Positions 26,401 through 37,845 of a stretch of DNA of 64,000 nt are shown here, piece after piece (the stretch's first letter is position 1; every line of letters begins with the position of its first letter). The position numbers and the translations under genes are program-made. This stretch comes from Ficedula albicollis (lineage: Eukaryota > Chordata > Aves > Passeriformes > Muscicapidae). The notes below the pieces were generated by a model. It was not told the DNA's origin and searched no databases. It saw only the letters and a program-made list of their open reading frames with translations. The stretch covers positions 283,328 to 347,327 of the forward strand of contig NW_004775929.1 of the NCBI RefSeq assembly GCF_000247815.1, read 5' to 3'.

Positions 26401-29087
26401 TCCTTTTTAGTATATTACTCTTCAAATCTAAAGGAAGGAAAAGATGGTGAGAGGATGTATTCTGTGTGATTGATCCCAAATTGCTGCTGTAACAATGTGG
26501 CTGAGGGTCAGGATCTGCCACTTTTCCTCTAAATTTGGGTCCTTCCTTCTGCAGTGACAGAACATGGCAAGTTCCAGGTGCTGGCCTGTGGAGTGAAAGA
26601 TTAGTGATTATTTTTCTCTAATCTCCAGTCAATTGCTGAAATAAAGGAGAAAATTATTTTGCTTATGGCTTCTCTGGCTCCCACGTTTCTGAAACACACA
26701 TATTCCCACAGAATACTCATGAGCTTTGCAACTGTTTACTGCAAATCACTTACGTATAATTCTTCATATAATCTCTTTTTTCCACACTGATTTTTTTATG
26801 ACAGAAATGTAAGGCTGGAAACAAATGTTTTCATGGTTGCGGAAAAAGGGGAATCTGAGCAAATTAAAATCACTGAAGCTTGATTAAAATGAAGATAATT
26901 TTTACTTCTCCATTTGCAAGCACAAATGTAGCAAAAAATCCTACACAAATTAGGTGAAGAAGGGTTATCTGATAGATATTATCTCTCGGTGCATCCTATA
27001 ATCAAGGTTTTATTATTACAGTTCATTCTAGCTTTTCCTGATATAATGTTTTATTATAGCTTAACAGCCCTGTGGCTCAGTGCTAAAAACCCTGAGTGCA
27101 GTTTTCTAAAAAGAAAAAGAAAAAATTGTAGCTTGGTCTTGACAGTTAATAGTTTTGTGTAGTACTTATTTAACTGCAGTGTTATGCTCATAATGTAATT
27201 CAGCTATAGTTTATAGGTATGCTGCAATCACTGTTTGTTGCTCAGCTAATTTCTTAAACATAATCAAAGACTGGAATTTAAATTAATTCAGAAATTTTCC
27301 ATTGTTTCCACTTTCTGATTTTAAGTATGCCTTGAAAATGTGTGTTAGATTCATTAGGTTAAACTTCTCAGGCTATTGCTGATTGCAGTAAAATCCTTAA
27401 TTTTACAGGAAAGGCTCATTTCAGGAGTCTCTTCTGCTGCAGGTGCTCTCTCATGATGCTGTACCCCCTTAGAGATAAGCTATGCTCTTAAATATATTAA
27501 TTGATAATGCATTGAAGGAACAAAATCATGGCAATTTTCCTTCCCATTTTCTTTTCATAATGCCACCTTCTTTAGCTCCAGGTCCATAAGGATGGGCCAC
27601 TATACTCCAAACTGTGCCTCTTGCAGGTGGGCTTCCCATCCAAGGGTAGGATGTTTAGCAATTTTAGAGAGCAGGACACACAGAAACAAACAAAAAAAGG
27701 CTGCTTCAAGATGAATTGCACATGCAAAACCTAGGAAAGATTAATATACTGACTTTCTTATTAATTTTTTTCCCCTCTGTATTTCATTACAGACTTGTTT
27801 AAGAGAGAATTTGCAGTATATTTAATTTCAACATTTTCCTCCCAAAAATGAGAAACTTCCAGTGGAAATGGCAAGAGTAGAAAGGGATACTCATTGCTGA
27901 ACCCCAAAAAAAGCTGGAAGAGGTGAAATAACATCTCACATAGAGCTGGATAGAAAGCTTGCAGTTTTGTCTGAAGTTCTGCCTGGACAAAAAGTAGCCA
28001 CCAGCATTCCCTGAGACAGTTCTGGATGTAGGTTTCTTCCCCCAGGCACATTTGGGATAGGTGCCCAGAGATTTAAAGAAAGACCAGCCAAGATGTAAGG
28101 AAAAATCTGATTTTTACATGAAAGGGCCATGGTGATCTGGAGACAGACAGAGAATATGAATGGAGCATGTACTGGGGGGAGATCTTGGCAGGAGGACATG
28201 GTGAGGAGAGCTGTCTCGGTGTGGTCTTGCAGATTCTTTTTATCTGTCAGGTTATTTGTGTTTAGTTTGGGGTTTTTTTTTTGTCTGTTTTTAGTTTTTT
28301 TGATTGCTGGTTCATTAGCTTGAGTATTTACTGAATTTATGCTATAACTTACTGGATGGAAATGTTTTGATTTATTAAAAGACTGATAGAAACTCTCATG
28401 TTAACTCTCTCAATTTGGAATTCAGAAAGGCTATCTTCACATGTGCTGCATTATTGTGGTGGCAAATCCCACGCGCTGCCCTGTCCTCAAGCTGCTCTAG
28501 AATCCCAGGAATGCCTGTTCCTCAGATTTTTGGGTAATGGGTTGAGCAGTGAAGCATCCCTTGTGTGTGCTAGAAATTCCTGCATGACTTAGGTGGGGAA
28601 ATGTCTGCACAGAAACTTCTGTTTGACTAAGGGAGTCACCCTCTGACATCCTTGGAACAGTCCTTAGATGAATCATAGCCCAAGTGGAACAGTGACACTG
28701 TTACTGGTGTTTTTTAAGAAGTTCCAGCAATAATCAATTTATAGGCATTTGTGAAAATTTCACAAGAAAGCTTATTTTATATACTGAGGGTGGGTGTGCA
28801 CTTGCAGGTGAATGGCTCCCCTCCACTAAGGCACAGAATTCACTTATTTTGATGCTGAAGATATGCATTAGTCTAAGGTGGTGTTTTGGGATGGCTCAGA
28901 CCCTATTTAAATGACCTCTGTGTGTTTTCTCCTTGAAACTGTTGCATTTCAAAACAAAGTGTAATGCTTAATAGGAAACGTTCTTGGGAGAGGTTTTTGT
29001 AGGGGTAATGCTCTCAGTTCTGTGGTCAGCAAAGGAGAAATGCTGTGGAGTTCCGCTTCCACAAAAAAATGCAACACTAGGACCATT
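23403..29087. other. Unique AT-rich DNA, no gene seen
   Basis: About 5.7 kb with T/G-rich low-complexity tracts at about 24650-24737 and 28262-28305 and a 13-A run near 23.98 kb. A strong-looking splice-donor string (CAG|GTAAGA) ends near 24.1 kb. The sequence before it has stops in the frames I checked, so I do not call an exon. No RNA gene or transposon recognised. Confidence 0.5.
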
Positions 29088-29440
29088 GTTCAGCCTGGAG
29101 AGAAGGTGGCTTTGGGGTAACCTCATTTGGCCTTCCAGGGTCTGAAGGGTCCAATATGAAACACAGAGAGAGATAATTTCCATTGGATGGAGTGCCAGAA
29201 AGGAGGAATGGCTCCCACAGCCAGAGGGCAGGGCTGGATGGGGTATTGGGAAGGAATATCCACCTGGGAGAGTGGGCAGGCCGGGGCACAGGGTGCCCAG
29301 AGCAGCTGTGGCTGCCCCTGGATCCCTGCAGTGCCCCAGGTCAGGCTGGACACAGGGGACAGTGGAAGGTGTCCCTGCCATGGCACGGGTGGAATGGGTG
29401 GGCTTTAAGGTCCCTTCCAATCCAAACCATTCTATGAATC
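29088..29440 (+). mobile_element. CR1 LINE 3' fragment, plus strand
   Basis: It runs from 'ttcagcctggagagaagg' through 'ggcttccag'-like sequence, 'cagagcagctgtggctgcc' and 'gaaggtgtccctgccatgg' to a terminus 'aaaccattctatgaatct'. This is the sense-strand order of an avian CR1 3' end, so the copy is on the plus strand with an intact-looking 3' terminus and 5' truncation. Non-coding remnant. Confidence 0.92.
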
Positions 29441-29713
29441 TTCTGTTAGCCTGGAACCCTCAAGGCAATGGAAGTGCCCAGCTATGGGGGAGGGAGGCAG
29501 GGTGCGAGCGACTTCAGGTGGAAAAGGAAATCCTACTTGTAACACATTTGGAGTAGGCTAAGGCACATGGATGGGACACCAGCTCTCAATATTGAGAGGT
29601 TTTTGTTCTTCTCCTAAAGTTTTCCTTTAAGAAAAAAGGAAAGCTGTCTATATCCAGCTTATCAGTGGAGAATGTACAGTCCCTGACATTTCATTGGCAA
29701 AATCTCTGATGCT
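29441..29713. other. Unique spacer
   Basis: Nothing recognised between the CR1 fragment and the nested duplication. Confidence 0.55.
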
Positions 29714-30008
29714 CTCTGTAATGCACTCTCTCCCAACCACAAAAAAACAGGGCATGTTCTACTGTTTTTGAAGGTTTCAGTAGCAGAGTTTCTCCCTCCA
29801 GCCATGTTCCTTAGCAGACTCTACATCCTCTGTAATGCACTCTCTCCCAGCCACAAAAAACCAGGGCATGTTCTACTGTTTTTGAAGGTTTCATCTCTGT
29901 AATGCACTCTCTCCCAACCACAAAAAAACAGGGCATGTTCTACTGTTTTTGAAGGTTTCAGTAGCAGAGTTTCTCCCTCCAGCCATGTTCCTTAGCAGAC
30001 TCTACATA
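29714..30008 (+). repeat. Nested 114/67-bp duplication, three partial copies
   Basis: A unit starting CTCTGTAATGCACTCTC occurs at 29714, 29828 and 29895. Copies one and three are full (114 bp, including a 'gtttctccctccagcc' part). The middle copy holds only the first 67 bp. The full copies are almost identical, while the middle one has a few private differences. The layout is long-short-long. Confidence 0.95.
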
Positions 30009-31490
30009 GCAGTGAATATTTTCTTAATGCAGCAGTGCATGAGTAGGTCAGATCAAATCCTGGCTCATGCAATTGGTGTTTTCCACCCAAAATGGTTTCT
30101 TGTGGCGTTGGTGCTGAAAGTGTGTCTCACCTGGGGAAGGGCTTGCAGGATTTGGTGTGTCCATCTCCACTGCAGCAGGAAAGGTAAAAGCACTGCAGGT
30201 CAGGTGGTGCAGGCCTGCATCCCAAATTATGCCCTGTGTACAATAGGATTGGCAGGCTCAAATCCACTGCCAAAATGTTCACGAATAGAAAGTGGAACAC
30301 ACTTGGTTCAGTGACCTTGAGACTGAATTTAAAAATTAATATTAAAACTAATGCAAATATTGCCCTGTAATATAAATGTATTTTGTGTATTTGTTTTTTT
30401 CCAAGACCAGCATTTACAGTTCTATGTACATTCAACCCGTATTCTTCAACTCAGTGAAGGTTTTCTTTGGGATTGGAATGACAGTTATAAATAGGTAATT
30501 ACATTCCTGCACCAGATATGCTTGAATCCCCAGGCTTACAATTTCTCTTATTCATAATTTATTTTTAATTTCCAGGGGACATCAGAAGGGTGTTGATTTA
30601 ATATAGACTGGCCAAGGCTGCTTATCAAAAAATCGTTGTAATATTTGAGTTACTGTTCTTCTTAAATCACGTGTATCTATAGCAGAATTGCCTTTCCAGT
30701 CCAAGAAGTCTTGACAGTCTAAGATTCTTTTTTTATGGTATTTTTACTTGGTATTTAATTTATCAGGTCATAACATATCAGACAGTCTGTGAGCTATAAG
30801 ATATTATTTGTTTCTGTTGCTGCTCTCCATTCCCACTCAGCAGATGTATGAGACAACTCATTCTGTGACTTGTCACACTTGTTCTCATTTTTTGTGACAA
30901 GCCTAAAATCTTGTATCTCTTCACTAGTAACTGTGAATTCTATTATTGTATTTTTTTTTCACATGCCAGAGTGTGAGTTAATTGGTATCTAGACAGCTCC
31001 TCAAAACTGTGCAAAACTCTTGCATGAAATCAATCTCTATTTGAAGGTTTGCGATTTTGAGAAATTTGTAAATGAATTTTTCTTAGACCTCTGACAAGGT
31101 GCTTGTCTTCATGATGTCGAGGAAGAAGTTAATATCCTTTGGAAGATATTGAAAAGATTCTATAATTATTAAAGCCTGTTCACTTGTTAATACTGGTGAG
31201 GAGAGGTGAGCTCAGATTTAAAAGGTTCTCCCAGAACACATAGATCCCCGTGTCCAACCTGCAGAGAACAGCTGCAGGTTCTGTGTTCGTATTTCTCAGA
31301 ACCTATTGCAGTGTTGCCTGTTCTTCTCAAAATTTGGTTCTGAAAAAAATCATAATTAGTCTTTACCATTTCTACACTGAAATTTGGAGGTGGTTTTCCA
31401 CTTTTTCAGACTCCTAGGAATGGAATGGTAAATCAGATTTCACTGACAATGGAAATCTGTTAAAAAAAAAACAAAAAAAGGACCATAACT
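30009..31490. other. Unique AT-rich DNA, no gene seen
   Basis: No repeat or exon recognised. Open frames (up to about 121 codons) show no domain. Confidence 0.5.
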
Positions 31491-32594
31491 TTTACTGCAA
31501 GTTTGATGAGAATCCAGTTTTCAATTGCAGATGACAAAACAGTCTAGCCGTAGATTCATTCTTCCCTGCTCCTCCACAACGAATCCTGCTGGCACTGCAT
31601 CAGTTTGGACAATATTGACCTTTAAATATCCTTTAAAATTGACCTTAACATTGGTAAACTCTTAAACCTTATAATGAGCAGCAGCAGTTACTTTGGGATT
31701 ACCCTGGGAACTTCAGTGGCCTGGCAAAATAAATCCTCTGAGTGATGACAATAGAGAAAATGTTCAAAAAATTTTCTTTTATTACTGGCAAAATACTTTT
31801 ACATGGTTAAATGATAACTATATGAACAAAATATTTCTACTAAAAAAATGTATTACTCACCATAATAGGCCCTTTTGTTTTCATATCATATTTAACCATA
31901 GCTTTGCAGCTGTTAGATCTGAGAACAAGATTTGCTGAGGATCTAACAGGGAATTGCTAATCACTTATTAAAAATGAATGTTTTAACAGTGAGGTTCAAG
32001 CTTTTTTTTTAATTACAAAATTAAGTTAATTTCAGTGCAGCATTTACTGCAAGTTTGATGAGAACCCAGTTTTCAATTGCAGATGACAAAACAGTCTAGC
32101 CGTAGATTCATTCTTCCCTGCTCCTCCACAACGAATCCTGCTGGCACTGCATCAGTTTGGACAATATTGACCTTTAAATATCCTTTAAAACTGACCTTAA
32201 CATTGGTAAACTCTTAAACCTTATAATGAGTAGCAGCAGTTACTTTGGGATTACCCTGGGAACTTCAGTGGCCTGGCAAAATAAATCCTCTGAGTGATGA
32301 CAATAGAGAAAATGTTCAAAAAATTTTCTTTTATTACTGGCAAAATACTTTTACATGGTTAAATGATAACTATATGAACAAAATATTTCTACTAAAAAAA
32401 TGTATTACTCACCATAATAGGCCCTTTTGTTTTCATATCATATTTAACCATAGCTTTGCAGCTGTTAGATCTGAGAACAAGATTTGCTGAGGATCTAACA
32501 GGGAATTGCTAATCACTTATTAAAAATGAATGTTTTAACAGTGAGGTTCAAGCTTTTTTTTTAATTACAAAATTAAATTAATTTCAGTGCAGCA
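31491..32594 (+). repeat. 552-bp tandem duplication, over 99% identical
   Basis: Copy one is 31491-32042 and copy two 32043-32594, directly head to tail. By eye they differ at about four positions, all transitions (for example AATCC versus AACCC near the start). Each carries the same 81-codon frame, which has no domain and is not a gene by itself. The event is very recent or is an assembly duplication of two haplotypes. Confidence 0.95.
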
Positions 32595-33269
32595 TTTCCT
32601 CTAACAGTAGGTATATACAGCTGTGTTTTATAAGAGTTCATCTGAAGCTTAAAATTTGCATCAAATGCTATTTTTACTCCCCTTTTATCAGGTAACTTTT
32701 CCCATCAAACTCAATTTGTCTGCCGATAGAAGGAGCTCCTGCTTTAGCAACAAGCTGGAGCTCCCAGGAGAACCTTTCCTCTGATGCAGACAGATGGATT
32801 CTGGCTTTCATAGTATGCGTGTGTGTGTGATGTGCACAAAAATTTTGATTACAATTTTGGTACAAACTATCCAGTCGTACTGCAAACAAACCCTGTGAGA
32901 TTATTGCCAAATAATAGCATAGCACTGTTTAGAGGGAGAGCTTTTTTATTTTTGGGGGGGAAAAAAATTATCTGCTGGTATCTTGCAGTGGTTGGAAGCA
33001 CTCTGCTGTAGAGGGGTGGTCATCCTTGCCCTGGTTTTTGTGATGTAGGACATTTCCTTACTGCAAACATAAAATGCTGGGGGGTATTGGAGAAACACTG
33101 GAGATCAGAATAAGATGAAACACTGGTTCCTGAGGATTTTAAAGGTACTGCTGGTATGAGTAGGGAAAGCAATTGTGTGGAAAGAGGGTGATGGCCCTGG
33201 AAGAGCCACAGATACAGGGTAAATGTTTCAATTTCTGAGAGAATATTTTCATATTTAAGTGATGTCCCC
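32595..33269. other. Unique DNA, no gene seen
   Basis: Contains a short GT run near 32.82 kb and a G8/A7 run near 32.96 kb. No gene recognised. Confidence 0.5.
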
Positions 33270-35260
33270 AGAACCATGGAATATGCTGAGTTGGAAAGGA
33301 TCCACAAAGATCATCGAGTCCAGATCCTGGCCATGCACATCGCCATCCCCAAGAGTCACACTCTGTGCCCAAGAACATTGTCCAAACAGTCCTTGATCTC
33401 AGACTGGCGCTGTGACCACTCCTTGGGGAGCCTGTCCAGTGCCCAGCACCCTGAGGGGAAGCAGCTTTTCCTGCTGTCCAATTTAAACCTGTCTGACACA
33501 ACCTCAGGCCGTTCCTTGGTGCTGTCCTGTCCCAGGAGCAGAGATCGGAGCTGCCCTCCCTCTCCCCTCGTGAGGAGGCTGCAGGACTGCGCTGAGGGCT
33601 CCCCTCGGTCTCCTCCATCCCAATGGCCCCGGTGCCGCAGCTGCTCCCGGCTCAGCTTCCCCTCAGGCCCGTCCCCATGCCCAGGCCTCCTTTGCTCACT
33701 CCCTGGCAGCTCGGTGCCATTGTCACCCTCTCCCAAACTGCACCCAGGAGTGCAGGTGAGGCCGCCCGGCCCAGGGCAGAGCAGGACGATCCCTCCCTGG
33801 ACGGCCCCAGGACAGGGATGTCCCTCCTGGCTCCAGGGGCTGCCGCTGCCCAGAGCCCCAGGCCCTTTCCTGGCACTGCTGCCCATCCTCTCATTGCCCA
33901 GAGCCCCAGGCCCTTTCCTGGCACTGCTGCCCATCCTCTCATTGCCCAGAGCCCCAGGCCCTTTCCTGGCACTGCTGCCCATCCTCTCATTGCCCAGAGC
34001 CCCAGGCCCTTTCCTGGCACTGCTGCCCATCCTCTCATTGCCCAGAGCCCCAGGCCCTTTCCTGGCACTGCTGCCCATCCTCTCATTGCCCAGAGCCCCA
34101 GGCCCTTTCCTGGCACTGCTGCCCATCCTCTCATTGCCCAGAGCCCCAGGCCCTTTCCTGGCACTGCTGCCCATCCTCTCATTGCCCAGAGCCCCAGGCC
34201 CTTTCCTGGCACTGCTGCCCATCCTCTCATTGCCCAGAGCCCCAGGCCCTTTCCTGGCACTGCTGCCCATCCTCTCATTGCCCAGAGCCCCAGGCCCTTT
34301 CCTGGCACTGCTGCCCATCCTCTCATTGCCCAGAGCCCCAGGCCCTTTCCTGGCACTGCTGCCCATCCTCTCATTGCCCAGAGCCCCAGGCCCTTTCCTG
34401 GCACTGCTGCCCATCCTCTCATTGCCCAGAGCCCCAGGCCCTTTCCTGGCACTGCTGCCCATCCTCTCATTGCCCAGAGCCCCAGGCCCTTTCCTGGCAC
34501 TGCTGCCCATCCTCTCATTGCCCAGAGCCCCAGGCCCTTTCCTGGCACTGCTGCCCATCCTCTCATTGCCCAGAGCCCCAGGCCCTTTCCTGGCACTGCT
34601 GCCCATCCTCTCATTGCCCAGAGCCCCAGGCCCTTTCCTGGCACTGCTGCCCATCCTCTCATTGCCCAGAGCCCCAGGCCCTTTCCTGGCACTGCTGCCC
34701 ATCCTCTCATTGCCCAGAGCCCCAGGCCCTTTCCTGGCACTGCTGCCCATCCTCTCATTGCCCAGAGCCCCAGGCCCTTTCCTGGCACTGCTGCCCATCC
34801 TCTCATTGCCCAGAGCCCCAGGCCCTTTCCTGGCACTGCTGCCCATCCTCTCATTGCCCAGAGCCCCAGGCCCTTTCCTGGCACTGCTGCCCATCCTCTC
34901 ATTGCCCAGAGCCCCAGGCCCTTTCCTGGCACTGCTGCCCATCCTCTCATTGCCCAGAGCCCCAGGCCCTTTCCTGGCACTGCTGCCCATCCTCTCATTG
35001 CCCAGAGCCCCAGGCCCTTTCCTGGCACTGCTGCCCATCCTCTCATTGCCCAGAGCCCCAGGCCCTTTCCTGGCACTGCTGCCCATCCTCTCATTGCCCA
35101 GAGCCCCAGGCCCTTTCCTGGCACTGCTGCCCATCCTCTCATTGCCCAGGCTGTGCCCTCACCCAGGGCTGCCCCGTCCCAGAGGCACAAACCTGCCCTT
35201 GTGGCCTCACAGGGCTGGAGCGGGCCCAGGCCTCTCCTTTGTCACTCCTGCCCTTGAAAG
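33270..35260 (-). mobile_element. CR1 LINE interrupted by a self-derived minisatellite
   Basis: The left part (33270-33850) reads 'atatgctgagttggaaagg', 'agatcatcgagtcc', 'agtcacactctgtgccc' and 'cctcgtgaggaggctgcag', the complement of a CR1 3' region. The right part (35147 to about 35260) reads 'cagggctgccccgtccca' and 'cctgcccttgtgg', which continues the same CR1 consensus where the left part stops. Read on the minus strand, the array translates as repeats of GNERMGSSARKGPGAL. That lines up with a conserved stretch near the C-terminus of CR1 ORF2 (pattern NERLESSPAEKDLGVL). The element is 5'-truncated and has stops outside the array, so it cannot encode a working reverse transcriptase. Confidence 0.85.
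33851..35146 (+). repeat. 48-bp minisatellite, 27 perfect copies
   Basis: The unit runs from CAGAGCCCCAGGCCC to CTCATTGCC, is 48 bp long and occurs 27 times (27 x 48 = 1296 bp). All copies are identical as far as I can see: translations in four frames show no change from unit to unit. The length is divisible by three and the unit has no stop in four of six frames, so it creates four open frames of 512-674 codons. These are repeat artefacts, not genes. The array sits inside a CR1 copy and its unit matches the CR1 consensus at that place. Confidence 0.97.
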
Positions 35261-37040
35261 AGTTCACACCTCCCCCAGTTTTGTCTGTGAACTTTCTTAA
35301 TATCTGCTTCTCTTACTCCTGTGGAATAGTTACTGTCACTTTGCTTTTAACTTTTTCATTCATTGTTCCTTGTCTGAAGAGCCTTTTTTCCTCCCCTCTA
35401 TCAGTACAATGGTGCAGGAAATAAAATAAAAGCCGTAAAACATGCTTTGCTTGCCAGAGTGTAATGAAACAGAGGGAATTATAAAAGAAAGATCCCTCCT
35501 GACTTGCTTCATACGGCATTTTGCCTACGCAACAGTGAATGATCCCTCTTAGAGAAACACCTGGAGTAAAAATTGAGTTGTTGAGGCAAAGCTTGTAATA
35601 CCTTTTTTCCCCAGACATGTACAGACTGGAGCTTTTACTTGCACTTAGGCTGCAAAGCAGAGACCCTAATATGCACTTACAGCTTCTGTAGACAGATGAA
35701 AAAGCATTGAAAAGACCAAATGAAGGATATCACACCAGACCTCAGAGAGATGGTGCGGTCTGGGGATTCTACTTTTTCCTTTTTCCTCTTTATATATTTT
35801 CTATTGGCTTTGTGAAGTCAATAGAGGTATGAAAATCCCAATCACACAATATAACCCCTAAATACTCCAGGGCCATATTCTCAGGTGGAGTTATTTCTTC
35901 TATCCTCCACATCTTCCATCCAGTACAAAAAGACCAATAAATTGGCAGCCTGTGCCTGGTAGAGCAGTCCCCTGGTATGTGGAGAGGCTGTTGTGCATTG
36001 CTGATCTGGTCTGGATATTTCTCTGTGCTTTCTTTTTTCTTCTCTCCCAAGAGAGAAGGAAAGAGGTGATATGGCCGAGCTGTGCTCCATCACATCTCAC
36101 ACTGGAATGGCTTCTATTATTCTTTTTTTCTCGTTAATGTATCTATCCTTCACTGCAAGATAGAGTTGCATTCCTGTTCTCTACATTAGTAAATGAACAG
36201 CTGAGATGTAGAGATTCCAGCTCAGCCTCAGCTATATCAGTACTCAGCATATTGAAAATATCACTCAGGTGACTTTGTGGATATATGATGGAGTTTTATG
36301 TGAATCTAAGTTTGGCTGTCTTCATTGCTTATCTGCCAACAGCTTTTAGTGTGTTTTATATACACAAAGGTTTGCAGCAAAGCTCAAGAAAATCCAATTT
36401 CAGCTAATTATTGCTCACAATTTTTGTCAAATCCAAAAGAAGAGGAACTTTGGCGGGGGGGAGGAAAAAAGCCCCTGCTGCCTAGTCAGTCTAGGTAATT
36501 TTGTTATTGTGACCCCAGACTGATTCCAATACATGATTTCCTCTAAACTTTGAGAAATTTTTTGTGATATTGTGCCAAAATTTTGGAACCATAATCAACA
36601 GAGCAGAGTTGAAACTTTTGTCTCACAAATAAGAAATTATCTGGGGCAGATGGGGCAAATCTAACTCCCAGATTTAGTTTTTCCTGTAAAAGTGCACAGG
36701 TTCAGCTGTTGCTGTTAGAACACTGTGGTCTAACAGTAGGATGTATTTGAGAGCCTATTAATCTTGTGATTACAAGCGTCTACCTTTCATGGAAACAGGG
36801 AACAACTGCCTCCAAGCTCAGATTTTTTGCCTCAGTCACATTTCAACTCTCTGGCAAGACTTTCAATCCTTATATTTGCTTCAGGCACGACACTCTCTGT
36901 GCCTCCCCCTTGGCCTTGGCCATGCTTGCAGACATCTTTCTGTGTAGCAGAAATTCCTTTGTGATCACAGCTGGTGACAGGTAGATCTTTCTGCCTCTCC
37001 TAACACTCCTTATTTTACCTCTAAACCAGGCCACATAGAT
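35261..37040. other. Unique DNA, no gene seen
   Basis: AT-rich non-repetitive sequence; no domain in the short frames. Confidence 0.5.
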
Positions 37041-37138
37041 AAGGAGCGGAAAAAAACTAAGAGGCAACTCTCCTTACTGTACTTGTTACTAAGGAGCGGA
37101 AAGAAGCTAAGAGGCAACTCTCCTTACTGTACTTGTTA
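37041..37138 (+). repeat. Two-copy tandem duplication, period 50
   Basis: The unit AAGGAGCGGAAA...TACTTGTTA starts at 37041 and 37091, with two or three differences in the A-rich part. Confidence 0.95.
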
Positions 37139-37543
37139 GGCATCCCTGTGCTTTTTGTAGTCTTGCTGCTCTTTTGCAATTATCTGCAATCACACTGAGT
37201 TCTGTATAAAGGAATGCAAGCAGAGCATTCACAACATCCAAAACAGGCAAAATAGTCACAGATGCTTTCATATGACACAAATAATGAAATAAGCAAACCC
37301 AAACACCTTCCAAATCAGAAAGGTCTCCTCTTTCTCCAGCTGAATCGCTTCTCCCCTGACAAGGTTACAGCCAGGCTTTCAGTGCAAATCACTCAGACAA
37401 ATATCCTATATGGGAAAATCTGTCAGAAAACCCGTTTACAGTGGGGTTTCGCTTTCAGTGCCTCCATGAAGGTAAACTTTTGTGAACATCCTCTTACACA
37501 GAAGCACAAAAAGGTCTGTGCTCATGGGGACTTTAAAACACAT
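37139..37543. other. Unique DNA, no gene seen
   Basis: A 214-codon plus-strand frame starts at 37262, but its second half is CR1 sequence and its first half shows no domain. Not called as a gene. Confidence 0.5.
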
Positions 37544-37845
37544 TCATTCCCACCCCTGCCATGTCAGAGACACCTTCCACTGTCCCCAGTGTCCAGCCTG
37601 GCCTTGGGCACTGCAGGGATCCAGGAGCAGCCACAGCTGCTCTGGGAATTCTATCCCAGCCCAGCCCACCCTGCCAGGAACAATTCCTGCCCAAAATCCC
37701 ACCCAGCCCTGCCCTCTGGCACTGGGAGCCATTCCCTGTGTGCTGTCCCTGCAGCCCCTGGCAATTGTGTCTCTCCGTGTTTCCTCAGCTCCTCCAGGCC
37801 CTGCAAGGCCACTCTGAGCTCAGCCCAGAGCTTCTCCTTTCTGGG
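37544..37845 (-). mobile_element. CR1 LINE 3' fragment
   Basis: Very similar to the first part of the CR1 at 12.29-12.59 kb: the same order of 'gacaccttccactgtcccc', 'gccacagctgctctggg', 'ttcctcagctcctccaggc' and 'cagcccagagcttctcc'. The outermost 3' terminus is missing and the copy stops at 'agcttctcctttctggg'. Minus strand, same subfamily, non-coding. Confidence 0.92.

Noticed and set aside
31693..32490. Two identical 81-codon frames (31693-31938 and 32245-32490) suggesting a duplicated small gene
   Set aside because: They are copied because the whole 552-bp segment is duplicated. The frame has no domain and no sign of coding selection.
33851..35146. CRISPR-like regular repeat
   Set aside because: Identical units are directly adjacent with no spacers, in a vertebrate genome next to CR1.
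33276..35300. Open frames of 674, 592, 544 and 512 codons on both strands, looking like a repetitive protein gene
   Set aside because: They are by-products of a 48-bp tandem repeat whose length is divisible by three and whose unit lacks stops in four frames. The flanks are CR1, with no promoter or splice evidence.
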